Shown here: positions 36,880 to 46,007 of the stretch, in pieces | Layout of the letters: every line of letters starts with the position of its first letter | Position numbering within the stretch: the stretch's first letter is position 1 | Assembly (NCBI GenBank): GCA_021732045.1 | Contig: JAKFWK010000002.1 | Location: 310,001 to 374,000 of the forward strand | Direction: 5' to 3' | Source of the DNA: Sulfurimonas sp. | GTDB taxonomy: Bacteria > Campylobacterota > Campylobacteria > Campylobacterales > Sulfurimonadaceae | DNA: 64,000 nucleotides | The notes under the pieces: model-generated | What the model was told of the DNA's origin: nothing | Database searches by the model: none | What the model saw: only the letters and a program-made list of their open reading frames with translations | Position numbers and translations under genes: made by a program

Positions 36880-37707
36880 TTAAAAATCAATTTTTGCCAT
36901 CGGATGACAGACTTCTACTGTCTCTTTTAGATTCTCTTTTTGTATATGAGTATATATTTGTGTCGTTAAAAGCGAAGCATGACCAAGCAACTCTTGCACT
37001 ATCCTTAAGTCTGCTCCACCAGAAATAAGCGATGTCGCATAAGAGTGGCGAAGCACATGCGGAGAGACTCCTAAATGTTTTTGAGTTATTTTATATGCAG
37101 AGATTCTGCTAAGTTTTTCGCCTTTGTAGTTACACCAGATATACTCATTTTTACTCTCTCTTGCCTGCATATAAAGCTCAACTGCACTTATTGCAACTTT
37201 AGCAACCGGAACCATTCTCTCTTTATCACCTTTTGTTTCTCGTATATGAAGCCAATCGCCATCTATATCATCTCTCTTTAAAGCCAAGCACTCACTAATC
37301 CTAGCTCCTGTTGCATATAAAAATAAAATTAAAGCATAGTCTCTAGCCCCAATCCATGAGTTTCTATCAATCAAATCAAGTGATGTTTGTATCTCTTTGT
37401 ATGATAAAAATTTAGGCAGTAATTTAGCTATTTTGGAAAATTTTAGCTTTGTTTTTTCATCTGAAAATTGATTTTTATAGCAAAAATCAAAAAAAGCATT
37501 TACTGAAGAGAGCTTTCTGTTTAGTGTTCTTTTATTTTTGTAGACCCCCAAAAAACCAAAGAGAGTACTCGAGTCTAGCTTTACAAGTGGTCTATTGAGT
37601 CCATGCTCCAAAGCGAGTAAATCACTTTTATATGCCTCTATGCTCTTCTTGCTTAAGGCTCGTATAACGCTAATGTACTCTATAAAAGCTTCTAGCTCAT
37701 TAGACAA
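36880..37707 (-). CDS. Xer-type tyrosine recombinase
   Basis: The 275-residue protein has an N-terminal core-binding domain (about 1-90) and a catalytic domain with all six residues: Arg in TGARISECLAL, Lys in ETKGDKERM, HVLRH (His and Arg), His in LLGHASL and Tyr in QIYTHI. Epsilonproteobacteria usually have one such recombinase, XerH, acting at dif to resolve chromosome dimers. At 275 residues it is nearer XerC/XerD length than the longer XerH, so I give no symbol. It starts with TTG four bases after the lipoprotein stop and looks vertically inherited, not part of an integron or phage. Confidence 0.87.
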   Translation of the reverse strand: MSNELEAFIEYISVIRALSKKSIEAYKSDLLALEHGLNRPLVKLDSSTLFGFLGVYKNKRTLNRKLSSVNAFFDFCYKNQFSDEKTKLKFSKIAKLLPKFLSYKEIQTSLDLIDRNSWIGARDYALILFLYATGARISECLALKRDDIDGDWLHIRETKGDKERMVPVAKVAISAVELYMQARESKNEYIWCNYKGEKLSRISAYKITQKHLGVSPHVLRHSYATSLISGGADLRIVQELLGHASLLTTQIYTHIQKENLKETVEVCHPMAKIDF

Positions 37708-37711
37708 TAGG

Positions 37712-38725
37712 CTACTCTGCTGAGATATACTGGTTATTTATATAAAAAACTTTACCTGATAGATATATATACCCATCATCAATGCTTACCTTATAAACTC
37801 TATACTCAAGTAGATTTTTAGCAACTTCTATAACATAACCACTTTTTTCTAAAAGGTATAGTTTGTCACCGCTATTTACTATACCTAAAAGATGCGCAAA
37901 AGGGAATTTTATCTTTGCATTTTCTTTAAGTTCTGGCGTAAGAGAGATAACCTCACCCTGTTTAGTGGTTATAAAAATATTTTCTTTATCACTCACTGCG
38001 CCTCTAATATCATATGCAACTCTAATCTCTTTTTCTGCTAGAGAGAGTATCTTATATCCAGTCGCCGCAATAATTTTGTTATCAACTATATCAAAATAGA
38101 TAATATTGTTAAACTGCTCTTCTCCACTAACAACAATTGTTCTTAATTTCTTTTTTGTTTTAGCGTTTATAATAACAATTTTTCCATCTAGAGTTGAAAA
38201 AGTTACCAAATCATCTTTAAAGTATGGTTTTACAATTTTTGAATTTACAGCAATTGGCGCATCACCGTTCTCCTTTAAAATCATTGCTTTAGTTGAGATT
38301 GAATATAGAGCCATTTCATTGTTTGAGAAAAGTACCGCAAGAGTGTCATCTTTTACGCTCGCAGATGCTATTGTTCTTTTTAGACTAAATTTTTGAGTTT
38401 TATTTAAATCTGCTAAATTATGCAGTGTTGTATTTCCATCGATATCTGCGCTAATAACCCAGCCATCACTATAGCTTATTAAATTATCATTTTTAGATAT
38501 GTGTACCTTCTGCTCCACATCTAGCGCCAACACCCTATTATCTTCAATTAACGCAGCATCTTGAGCGATTTTTTTGATTACAACATCACTTTTACCGTGA
38601 TTTTCCCAACTCCCAGAGATAAGCTTTGGTTTATATATCTCTTTCGAGCTACATGCACTAAGTAATATAGCAGCAGCTACGACAAATGCTAGATATATTA
38701 ACTTTAAAATTTTACTTAACGCCAT
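37712..38725 (-). CDS. Lipoprotein with predicted beta-propeller, BamB-like
   Basis: The 337-residue protein has a lipoprotein signal with lipobox LLSAC (lipidated Cys25). The mature part consists of short repeats of the form hydrophobic strand-turn-strand (for example DDLVTFSTLDGKIVIINAKT and ENIFITTKQGEVISLTPEL), the look of a PQQ-type propeller as in BamB. It directly follows, with a 14-base overlap, a YfgM-like TPR membrane protein. The same pair order (yfgM-bamB) is known in E. coli. BamB helps load outer-membrane proteins into BamA. That role here is inferred from structure and order. A lipoprotein gene takes this position near gatC in C. jejuni. Confidence 0.68.
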   Translation of the reverse strand: MALSKILKLIYLAFVVAAAILLSACSSKEIYKPKLISGSWENHGKSDVVIKKIAQDAALIEDNRVLALDVEQKVHISKNDNLISYSDGWVISADIDGNTTLHNLADLNKTQKFSLKRTIASASVKDDTLAVLFSNNEMALYSISTKAMILKENGDAPIAVNSKIVKPYFKDDLVTFSTLDGKIVIINAKTKKKLRTIVVSGEEQFNNIIYFDIVDNKIIAATGYKILSLAEKEIRVAYDIRGAVSDKENIFITTKQGEVISLTPELKENAKIKFPFAHLLGIVNSGDKLYLLEKSGYVIEVAKNLLEYRVYKVSIDDGYIYLSGKVFYINNQYISAE

Positions 38726-39299
38726 AGTGAAGAAGAGCCTTTGCTGTTTTACTTAAAGGTGACTCTTTTGGTATTTTTAGAAGTTTGTTATGAGCGTCTT
38801 CTATTTTATTTTCATTCATCAACATAATTGCACTTCTAATTAGCGCTAAATCTTTGAATATAGCGCCTTGTGTCGAAGCGTACTCATCAAGAGAAGATAC
38901 ACTATTTGCCAGCTCATATTTAGCCAAATCTCCAATTAGTGGTGCTTGTGAGTTTTCTAATTTCTTCATAGTTGTTAAATCTTTATTTGCAACTGCTTGC
39001 GAAAAACTCCACACTTCATAAAGATTGGGACTTAAAGATTTCAAATCATTTGAAACATCGCCATCTTTTGGATTTAAAAGAAGACTATCTAGTGCTATAT
39101 TTGCATCTCTAATTTTAGTATTTTTATTTATCTCATAGGCAATATTTACACCAATAAACAAAATAACCATAACAACTAAAGCAATCATTGGTTTTTTATA
39201 TTTCTTAATAAATCTCTCAGTGACTATCGCTTTTTCAAAAAATTTCTCTTCAGAGCTTAGCTCTTCTTTTACCATATTAATATTATCTTTTAAGCTCAA
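38712..39299 (-). CDS. YfgM-like single-pass membrane protein with TPR-type region
   Basis: The 195-residue protein has a cytoplasmic N-terminus of about 35 residues (FIKKYKKP before the TM), one TM (about 36-54), and a periplasmic helical region like the TPR_21 domain of YfgM (repeated A-E-N-K-x-A-H pairs such as ALIRSAIMLMNENKIEDAH). YfgM is an ancillary factor of SecYEG and periplasmic chaperones. TTG start with GAGGA eight bases upstream. It overlaps the downstream BamB-like lipoprotein gene. It diverges from gatC. Confidence 0.65.
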   Translation of the reverse strand: MSLKDNINMVKEELSSEEKFFEKAIVTERFIKKYKKPMIALVVMVILFIGVNIAYEINKNTKIRDANIALDSLLLNPKDGDVSNDLKSLSPNLYEVWSFSQAVANKDLTTMKKLENSQAPLIGDLAKYELANSVSSLDEYASTQGAIFKDLALIRSAIMLMNENKIEDAHNKLLKIPKESPLSKTAKALLHYGVK

Positions 39300-39412
39300 A
39301 AAACATTCCTCTATCTATAAAATATTCAAAATAGTATCGCATAGTTTGTTAAAGTTACATCAATTAGATGGATTTTTTAGTTAAAATTCTATCATCAAAA
39401 TAAGGATTATAT

Positions 39413-39703
39413 ATGCAAGTAGATGACGCGTTGTTGACAAAATTAGAAAAATTATCATTTTTAAAAATTTCTGATGATAAAAGAGAGCAGATTATAACTC
39501 AACTATCAGAGATTGTTAACTTTGTTGATAATTTAAGTGAATTAAATACAAATGAGATTGATAGCAAATTTGCTATGGGCAATGAAGCTACGCATCTAAG
39601 AGAAGATACAGTACAACTAGATGGTACAATAAATGAAAATATACTTAAAAATGCGCCACTATCTCAGGATAATTTTTTTATTGTTCCAAAAATTATAGAG
39701 TAA
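39413..39703 (+). CDS. gatC: Glutamyl/aspartyl-tRNA(Gln/Asn) amidotransferase subunit C
   Basis: The 96-residue protein is the small, scaffold subunit of GatCAB, which converts Glu-tRNA(Gln) and Asp-tRNA(Asn) to the amide forms. Features include LEKLSFLKISDDK, the NFVDNLSELNT helix and the C-terminal APLSQDNFFIVPKII, which wraps around GatA. Ribosome site AAGGATT. gatA and gatB are not in the window, which is common for this lineage. Its promoter may use TAAAAT at 39382-39387. Confidence 0.95.
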   Translation: MQVDDALLTKLEKLSFLKISDDKREQIITQLSEIVNFVDNLSELNTNEIDSKFAMGNEATHLREDTVQLDGTINENILKNAPLSQDNFFIVPKIIE

Positions 39704-39734
39704 CAGCAAAGCTTGTTTTAAACATGTAGTAGGA

Positions 39735-39740
39735 TATAAT
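39735..39740 (+). promoter_or_regulatory. -10 box of the pilT promoter
   Basis: Perfect TATAAT, 62 bases before the GTG start. A second AT-rich stretch follows. The 98-base space after gatC otherwise holds nothing recognisable. Confidence 0.45.
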
Positions 39741-39801
39741 AAATTTAATTCTTTAGATATAGAAAATAAAACTTTAGTAAAAAACAAAAAAAGGGATTAT
39801 T

Positions 39802-40884
39802 GTGAGTGAAGAGGTAAAAAAATCTATTGATATAAAAAAATTATTAAAAAGTGTTCTACATTTTAAGTCTTCAGACTTGCACCTTGTTCCAGGCAGTGAA
39901 CCACAGATAAGAATAGACAAGGCACTGAAGCCGCTAAATTTGCCCATATTGACGGCAAAAGAGGTTGAAGAGATGGCTTATTCTCTTATTGAAGATAAGC
40001 AAAAAAAGGTATTTGAAGATAAAAATGAACTTGACTTCTCTTTTGAATTAGAAGATGTTGGTCGTTTCCGCGCAAACTACTATCGTACTATCGGAGGGAT
40101 TGCATGTGCGTTTCGTATGATTCCAATCGAGATACCACCACTTGAAAAATTTAACAACAACCCAATCTTTAAAGAGCTTGTCAAAAAAGAAAAAGGGCTT
40201 ATTTTAGTAACTGGACCAACTGGTAGTGGTAAATCGACTACACTAGCTTCAATGTTGCATGAGATTAATCTAACTGAAAACAAACATATTATAACAATCG
40301 AGGACCCAGTTGAATTTGTTCACAGCAACATCAAATCACTCTTTTCGCAAAGAGAAGTTGGCGACAACACTGCTTCATTTGCAACAGCACTAAAATTTGC
40401 ACTAAGACAAGATCCAGATGTTATACTTATCGGTGAGATGAGAGATAAGGAGACTATTTCAGCGGCACTAACGGCGGCCGAAACTGGGCATATCGTATTT
40501 GGAACACTACACACAAATTCAGCACCTGCAACCATAAATCGTATTATAGATGTTTTTGATGCGGGTGAGCAAGCTCAAGTTAGAGCCCAACTCTCATCCT
40601 CTCTTATCGCAATTATTTCTCAATCTCTTATGCCAAGAATCGGTGGTGGAATCGTCTCAACACAAGAGGTATTAATTACAAATCCAGCTATTCAAAATAT
40701 TATTAGAGAAGATAAAGTTCATCAGATTTACTCTCAAATGCAACTAAACCAAGCTGAGACGCATATGACCACACAAACTGATGAACTTATAACACTTCTA
40801 CAAAAAAGGGTTATATCAAAAGAAACCGCCATTAAAAGCTCAAATAGACCGGAAGAGTTAATGAAGATAATAGCTGCACTTTAA
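39802..40884 (+). CDS. pilT: PilT-like type IV pilus retraction ATPase
   Basis: The 360-residue hexameric ATPase has Walker A GPTGSGKSTT, the Asp box (IITIEDPVEF), Walker B DPDVILIGEMRDKET and the His box GTLHTNSA. The C-terminal AIQNIIREDKVHQIY corresponds to the AIRNLIRE retraction motif of PilT, with Gln in place of Arg. Starts with GTG after AAAGGGA. No other pilus gene lies nearby. It ends convergent with midA over a long hairpin (40907-40945). Confidence 0.9.
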   Translation: MSEEVKKSIDIKKLLKSVLHFKSSDLHLVPGSEPQIRIDKALKPLNLPILTAKEVEEMAYSLIEDKQKKVFEDKNELDFSFELEDVGRFRANYYRTIGGIACAFRMIPIEIPPLEKFNNNPIFKELVKKEKGLILVTGPTGSGKSTTLASMLHEINLTENKHIITIEDPVEFVHSNIKSLFSQREVGDNTASFATALKFALRQDPDVILIGEMRDKETISAALTAAETGHIVFGTLHTNSAPATINRIIDVFDAGEQAQVRAQLSSSLIAIISQSLMPRIGGGIVSTQEVLITNPAIQNIIREDKVHQIYSQMQLNQAETHMTTQTDELITLLQKRVISKETAIKSSNRPEELMKIIAAL

Positions 40885-40906
40885 TTTTTTATACTCTAAC
40901 ACCATG

Positions 40907-40945
40907 TAGACAAAATTAAATCTTTACTAGATTAAATTTTGTCTA
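40907..40945. terminator. 17-pair hairpin between pilT and midA
   Basis: Arms 40907-40923 and 40929-40945 pair with a single mismatch across a five-base loop. The right arm includes the last codons of midA, so the left arm is an inverted copy of the midA 3' end. It begins 22 bases after the pilT stop and likely ends transcription from both sides, though neither side has a strong T-run. Confidence 0.55.
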
Positions 40946-41922
40946 AATCTAATCATCTTAAAACGCTCGCCTAAAAAATCTGGCATTATTAGCATTTTTA
41001 CCTTTTCTAGCTCTTGTTTATAAATATTTTCATCGGCTTTTTCTTTTAATATCTCTAAAAGTTCCAATATTCCCATATTTACAAGCGCTACCATTTGGGC
41101 TTTTAGCTCAACAAACTCTACACCTGCACTAACAAATGCATCTTTTACATGTTCAAAGGTCACATCATAAGTTATATCAGAATTTGCAAACAATTCAGCG
41201 CGGTTTATTTTTTCATCAAAAAATGGAATTACATTATGTTTTGCATATACTCTAATTGAAAAATCTGGTCTGGCACTCATCTCCCCATAATCAAAACTCA
41301 TAAACTCAAACTTCTTACATGAGGCTGCCATATCTTTTGCAAACTCTTCATAACCTATGGCAATCTCGCCTCTATCTTTATAGTATTTTTTAGTTTTTTC
41401 TTCTGTAAAACTATCATCAATATCAAAAATTATCTCATGTCTCTCAACTCTAGCACACTTACCTTTGTAATACAGCTCGCAAGGAAAAGCATCAAATATC
41501 TCATTTGCCACAAAGAAGGCATTGTTGCACTTTAACTCTTTTAAAGATTTATAATGTGTTAATTTTACAACATCGCCGAAGCTCTCTTGGAAATAGTTTA
41601 TTTGAAAATCTTTTAGTGAGTCGTATCGCTCGATGATTACAAAATCAAGAGTTTTTAGAAGTTCTGGTCTGAGTGTATATATAAACTCAACGATATCCGC
41701 CAAGAAATAGCCATGATGGGCGCCAATCTCGCAGACAGTTCCATCTTTAGCTAAAAATCCCTCATCAACTAACCTTATGATGTGATTTGCAATAGTTCCA
41801 CCAAAAAATTTACTACTACTTACAGCAGTATAAAAGTCGCCATCTTTTCCTATACTCTTATATGTCATATAATAGCCATTTTCGCCATAAAGCCATTGGT
41901 TCATATACTCACTAAACTTCAT
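40927..41922 (-). CDS. SAM-dependent methyltransferase, MidA/NDUFAF7 family (DUF185)
   Basis: The protein (331 residues) opens with MKFSEYMNQWLYGENGYYMT, the family's F-x-x-F/Y-M..LY..GYY start, and has the SAM loop VCEIGAHHGYFLADI, then ANEIFDAFPCELY, another family hallmark. NDUFAF7 methylates a complex I subunit in mitochondria; bacterial homologues are uncharacterised. The start was set at 41922, where family alignment begins; the frame reaches 41937. Both overlap the tolC stop, so it is coupled to tolC. Complex I methylation is inference from the family. Confidence 0.82.
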   Translation of the reverse strand: MKFSEYMNQWLYGENGYYMTYKSIGKDGDFYTAVSSSKFFGGTIANHIIRLVDEGFLAKDGTVCEIGAHHGYFLADIVEFIYTLRPELLKTLDFVIIERYDSLKDFQINYFQESFGDVVKLTHYKSLKELKCNNAFFVANEIFDAFPCELYYKGKCARVERHEIIFDIDDSFTEEKTKKYYKDRGEIAIGYEEFAKDMAASCKKFEFMSFDYGEMSARPDFSIRVYAKHNVIPFFDEKINRAELFANSDITYDVTFEHVKDAFVSAGVEFVELKAQMVALVNMGILELLEILKEKADENIYKQELEKVKMLIMPDFLGERFKMIRFRQNLI

Positions 41923-43135
41923 CTGTGTACATCTCATAAAGTGACAGCAACTCTAGCTGCTTATCTAAGTCGAAAATCATAGAGTTAAGTCTAGCAATCT
42001 CCACTGAATTTTCTAAAATCTCTACATCATATTGTGTTTTATAGCCAGCCTTATATAGCTCTTTTGTATCGAGAAGTAGCTCGCTATACATGTCTATATT
42101 TTCAATACTTAACTGTTTTTTCTTCTGGAAACTCTCAATATTCTGCATAACCTGCTCAAACATAGCAGAGAGCTCTCTTTTTTTGTCTGTTTCTAATATT
42201 TTTGACTCCAGATACTCTAGCTTTGCCGTTTGTATATCGTCTGAGCTATTTATATTTAGTGGCATAGAAATTTTGAAGCCATAATTTGCATAATCCGTAC
42301 TTCCACCACCCATAGTTACGCCACCAAAATTAAGATTCTCAATCTTATCCCAATTATATCCACCATATACATTTATAGATGGAAGGTATTTTGAAGTGGT
42401 AATATTTTTAGCATATCTATTTTTTTCTGTTAAACTTTTTGAAAGTTTATAAGAGATGTTGTTTGCTAAAAATTTATCTTCACTAATAAGCTCTAGATGC
42501 GGCAAAATTGCATCTTGGTAACTCAAATCACTTATAGTACAAAACTTTGAAACAGCTCTCTCTTTGCTGGCTTCTATGTCAAAAAGAGCCTGAATCACAA
42601 CATTCCTATCTATGATTGCGCTATTTAAAAAGCCAGAATCAAGCTGACCATTTAGATAATCCTCTTTTTTTTGAGCAAGAGATATTTCTGAATTTTTAAT
42701 CAAAAGTTGCTGTTTTTTTATATTCATATCGCTCTGTTTTATCTGCATCAAAAGAGAGATAGCATCTTTAATTAGTTTTCTTTTTGCAACATCAACTGAG
42801 TATTTGGAGTAAGTTCTAGATGCCTCTGCGAACTTGATTCCAAAATATATCCCGCCACTTTGAAATATAGGTTGATCAATAGTTATGGAAGTTTTTTTCG
42901 TAACCGTATCTGCATCATACGCCCCACTAACGCCATAGTTGTAGTTGAGCATCACAGGAGAAATCCAAGAGTTTCTTAGCTTATCACTGCTAGATTTAGT
43001 TTTTTCACGCTCTAGTTTATAATAATCCTGCTTATCTTTGGAGAGATAATTTTCTAAATTATCGTACTTCTCCTGCGCAAAAATCTGAGTGCTATATAGA
43101 ACTAAGAGCGCGATTAAGGGCTTTAAAACCTTCAT
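41912..43135 (-). CDS. TolC-family outer-membrane efflux protein
   Basis: The 407-residue protein has a signal peptide (LIALLVLYSTQIFA) and the TolC pattern of long helices with two beta segments (about 270-300: DYANYGFKISMPL). It forms a trimeric exit channel. A perfect GAGGA site lies five bases before the ATG inside the 3' end of argD, which this gene overlaps by 44 bases. The HlyD-like adaptor two genes upstream is the likely partner; the inner-membrane pump is not in the run. The split RND pump at the window start is 40 kb away. Confidence 0.85.
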   Translation of the reverse strand: MKVLKPLIALLVLYSTQIFAQEKYDNLENYLSKDKQDYYKLEREKTKSSSDKLRNSWISPVMLNYNYGVSGAYDADTVTKKTSITIDQPIFQSGGIYFGIKFAEASRTYSKYSVDVAKRKLIKDAISLLMQIKQSDMNIKKQQLLIKNSEISLAQKKEDYLNGQLDSGFLNSAIIDRNVVIQALFDIEASKERAVSKFCTISDLSYQDAILPHLELISEDKFLANNISYKLSKSLTEKNRYAKNITTSKYLPSINVYGGYNWDKIENLNFGGVTMGGGSTDYANYGFKISMPLNINSSDDIQTAKLEYLESKILETDKKRELSAMFEQVMQNIESFQKKKQLSIENIDMYSELLLDTKELYKAGYKTQYDVEILENSVEIARLNSMIFDLDKQLELLSLYEMYTDEV

Positions 43136-44276
43136 CTATTTCCTCTTTTGTAATTGTTAAAGCTGGTAAAAGTCTCAGCGTATCACGCCCTGCTTTTAAA
43201 ACTATAACGCCCTCTTCTCTTGCATTTGTGATGATTTTAGTTAAAGTGTCAGCATCTTTTACACGCAAACCACACATCATACCGATGCCCACTTTTGATG
43301 TAAAAATATCTCTGCATGAGTCATAAAATTTCTCTAATTCAGCGTCAAAATAGTCTATACCTTTTTGTAACTCTCTGCTCTCATACATCTCATTTAAAAT
43401 GTCCACAACTTCACAAGCAGCGCTTGAGCTTAAGAAATTACCACCAAAAGTTGAACCATGGTCTCCTGCACTAAAAATATCTTTTAGAGTTGTCATAACA
43501 ACACCTATTGGAACGCCACCACCTAAACCTTTTGCAAGTGTTACAACATCAGGCTTGATGTCATAGTAGTTAGATGCCAAAAACTTCCCTGTTCTATAAA
43601 CTCCAGTTTGAACCTCATCAATCATCAAAAGAACATCTTTTTCTTTTAAAAATTTTGCAAGTTTTTGAACTGACTCTTTATCTAGTGGTTGAACTCCTCC
43701 CTCTCCTTGAACAAGCTCTATCATAACGGCACAAGTGTGGTCATCTACCAAACTCGCAACATGGTCTATATCATCTGCATACACAAAACCATCAGGATAA
43801 GGTCCAAAATAGTTATGCATCTTCTCTTGTCCAGTTGCTTTTACGGTTGTAATAGTTCTTCCATGAAAAGAGTGTTGAAGCGTTATTACTTTGTACCTCT
43901 TTAGTTCGCCATCTTTTTCACCAAACTTTCTAGCTATCTTGATTGCACCCTCATTTGCCTCTGCTCCGCTGTTTCCAAAGAAACACATCATGTCATATCC
44001 ACTAGCCTCAACTATCTTTTGTGCCGCACGCGCTTGTGGCGCTATATAGTAGAGATTTGAAGTGTGTGTTATATTTGAGAGTTGTTTACAAATTGCATCA
44101 TTTACTCTTTTATTTGCGTGTCCTACACTACAAACCGCTATACCTGAAGCAAAGTCTATGTACTTTTTTCCATTGGCATCAGTAAGCCTTGCATTATCAC
44201 CACTCACAAACTCAACATCTGCTCTTGCATAAGTTGGCAAAACGAAATTTTTATCTAAATCTTTTATGTTGTTCAT
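43092..44276 (-). CDS. argD: Acetylornithine aminotransferase
   Basis: Class III, PLP-dependent enzyme (394 residues) that makes N-acetylornithine in arginine synthesis; many also act as succinyl-DAP transaminase in lysine synthesis. Motifs: GIAVCSVGHAN, FFGNSGAEANEGAIK (phosphate loop), HSFHGRT, LMIDEVQTGVYRTG and the PLP-lysine in TLAKGLGGGVPIG, then HGSTFGGN. ATG overlaps the molybdopterin enzyme stop (ATGA), and the 3' end holds the tolC start. Confidence 0.95.
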   Translation of the reverse strand: MNNIKDLDKNFVLPTYARADVEFVSGDNARLTDANGKKYIDFASGIAVCSVGHANKRVNDAICKQLSNITHTSNLYYIAPQARAAQKIVEASGYDMMCFFGNSGAEANEGAIKIARKFGEKDGELKRYKVITLQHSFHGRTITTVKATGQEKMHNYFGPYPDGFVYADDIDHVASLVDDHTCAVMIELVQGEGGVQPLDKESVQKLAKFLKEKDVLLMIDEVQTGVYRTGKFLASNYYDIKPDVVTLAKGLGGGVPIGVVMTTLKDIFSAGDHGSTFGGNFLSSSAACEVVDILNEMYESRELQKGIDYFDAELEKFYDSCRDIFTSKVGIGMMCGLRVKDADTLTKIITNAREEGVIVLKAGRDTLRLLPALTITKEEIDEGFKALNRALSSI

Positions 44277-46006
44277 CTTTTTATCTCTACCCTGTTTTCT
44301 TGAAATATTGCACTTTTTCCATCTTCGCTGTGCTTTGAAGTTGTTAAATTATTTACACCCTTAGTACCACTATAAATCATAATAGTATCGGGCCTCAAAT
44401 CGCTACTATTTTTTACTCTTAATTCGACGCTTCCATTTATGGAGCTAATTGTAACAACTTCACCCTCACTAAATCCTAAAGAGTTGTGCAGATAGACACA
44501 ATTTTCCCTGTTGAACTGCGAGTTTAGACTGGTTTGACTCTTTGGTGTTATAAGATGGAACTTTTCATTTGTATCCATTCCTATTTCAAACTCTTCTAGA
44601 AATAAAAACTTGCCATTTTTTGTGTCAAAACCATCTTGATACGGTATCTCTTCCCTGCTTTCTACATAGAAGACGCCGTCCATTTTCTTAATAGCAAAAT
44701 TTTTAAAGTGATCTATATAAAACTCCTCTTTTTCTATCTCGATATTAAACTCTCTACACAAATAAGCACTCAAATCATACTCGCTAATTCCACTCTTACG
44801 CTCATCAACTTTTGGCATAAGCATCATCGCATTGTGTGAATATGATGTCCGCAAGTCATTTTTATACAAAAAACTCTTAGCGGGTATAACTAGATTTGCT
44901 ATCTCGCTTGTCTCGTTTTCATGAAGTCCGAAATAGATTACATTTTGTAGTCCTGACATTGACTTTCGCACCCTTAGAGTATCTGGCATCTGAGAAAGTG
45001 GATTTGCGCCCTGAACAAAGAGTGTTTTGTAATCAGAAAATTCAGTATCTACTTTTGAGACTCTTTTTGCATCTCTAAAAAATGGCGAAGTGATTCCAGC
45101 TTTTGATTCACCAAGATATGCCACGCCACAGCCCTCCTTACCAAAAAGCCCCAGCATAACAGCAAATGCGTCGATGGCTCTCATAATATCAGCACCATCA
45201 CTATATTTTTGTATGCCTACACCACAAACGATGGCTACTCTTTTGCCTCTAACCAGATCTAAAACTGCTCCAACTTCTCCAAGTGTCACATCTATCTGCT
45301 CTAGTGTTGCTTTTATTCTTATACTTTGAGTAAGCTCATAATACTCCTCATAATCACTTGCATACTCATCCAAATATTCAATATCACAACCATTTTCTAT
45401 ATGTAAAAAACGACTAAGTAGCATTGCTAAAAGCTTATCGCCACGCGGTTTTATCTGAATATACAAATCAGCAATTTTAGCTATTTTTGTTTTAAGAGGA
45501 TCAATAACAATAATAGTTTTATCTTTAATAAGCGGTAGCAGATGAGTAGAAGTTGTGTGCGGATTTCTACCCCAAAATATCACAACCTCAGATTTTGCTA
45601 TCTCTTGGATTGACATATTTTTATTGCTTCCTCTACCTTGAATAATCCCAGCTTCCCCTGCTCCGTCACAAAGAGTTCCATCTATTAGTGTTGCTCCAAA
45701 TGAAGCAAAAAAATGATCAGTCACCTCTTGCATAAGAGCAAAGTTTCCAGAGCCACGATAGTGCAATATCTCACTTTTTTGAGTTAAGAAAATTATCTCT
45801 TTTAGTTTTACAATAGCTTCTTCTAAACTTATCTCTATACCGTTATATCTCGGCTTAGTTATGATTTGATGCTTTTCATAATGATTTAAATGTGGGCACA
45901 AAAAGCCATTAGTGTGTCCGGATTTCAGACCTTTTAACACACCATCATCATAAACAATCTCACATGCGTCATAACAATCCAGTGGACATGCTGTAGTTTT
46001 TTTCAT
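44273..46006 (-). CDS. Molybdopterin-dependent oxidoreductase, cytoplasmic
   Basis: This 577-residue MopB-family enzyme has an N-terminal [4Fe-4S] site: Cys7, Cys11 and Cys15 in ACPLDCYDACE, and Cys37. Then come the GRNPHTTSTH nucleotide loop, the FVQGANPLSQMPDT region typical of bis-MGD enzymes, and a C-terminal MGD domain (about 450-577, with CVYLHNSLGFSEG). DGTLCDGAG may hold the molybdenum ligand. No Tat signal, so it is cytoplasmic. Start set at 46006 because the longer frame (46036) runs inside the HlyD-like gene. Substrate unknown; it lacks adjoining electron-transfer or membrane subunits. Confidence 0.84.
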   Translation of the reverse strand: MKKTTACPLDCYDACEIVYDDGVLKGLKSGHTNGFLCPHLNHYEKHQIITKPRYNGIEISLEEAIVKLKEIIFLTQKSEILHYRGSGNFALMQEVTDHFFASFGATLIDGTLCDGAGEAGIIQGRGSNKNMSIQEIAKSEVVIFWGRNPHTTSTHLLPLIKDKTIIVIDPLKTKIAKIADLYIQIKPRGDKLLAMLLSRFLHIENGCDIEYLDEYASDYEEYYELTQSIRIKATLEQIDVTLGEVGAVLDLVRGKRVAIVCGVGIQKYSDGADIMRAIDAFAVMLGLFGKEGCGVAYLGESKAGITSPFFRDAKRVSKVDTEFSDYKTLFVQGANPLSQMPDTLRVRKSMSGLQNVIYFGLHENETSEIANLVIPAKSFLYKNDLRTSYSHNAMMLMPKVDERKSGISEYDLSAYLCREFNIEIEKEEFYIDHFKNFAIKKMDGVFYVESREEIPYQDGFDTKNGKFLFLEEFEIGMDTNEKFHLITPKSQTSLNSQFNRENCVYLHNSLGFSEGEVVTISSINGSVELRVKNSSDLRPDTIMIYSGTKGVNNLTTSKHSEDGKSAIFQENRVEIKR

Positions 46007-46007
46007 G

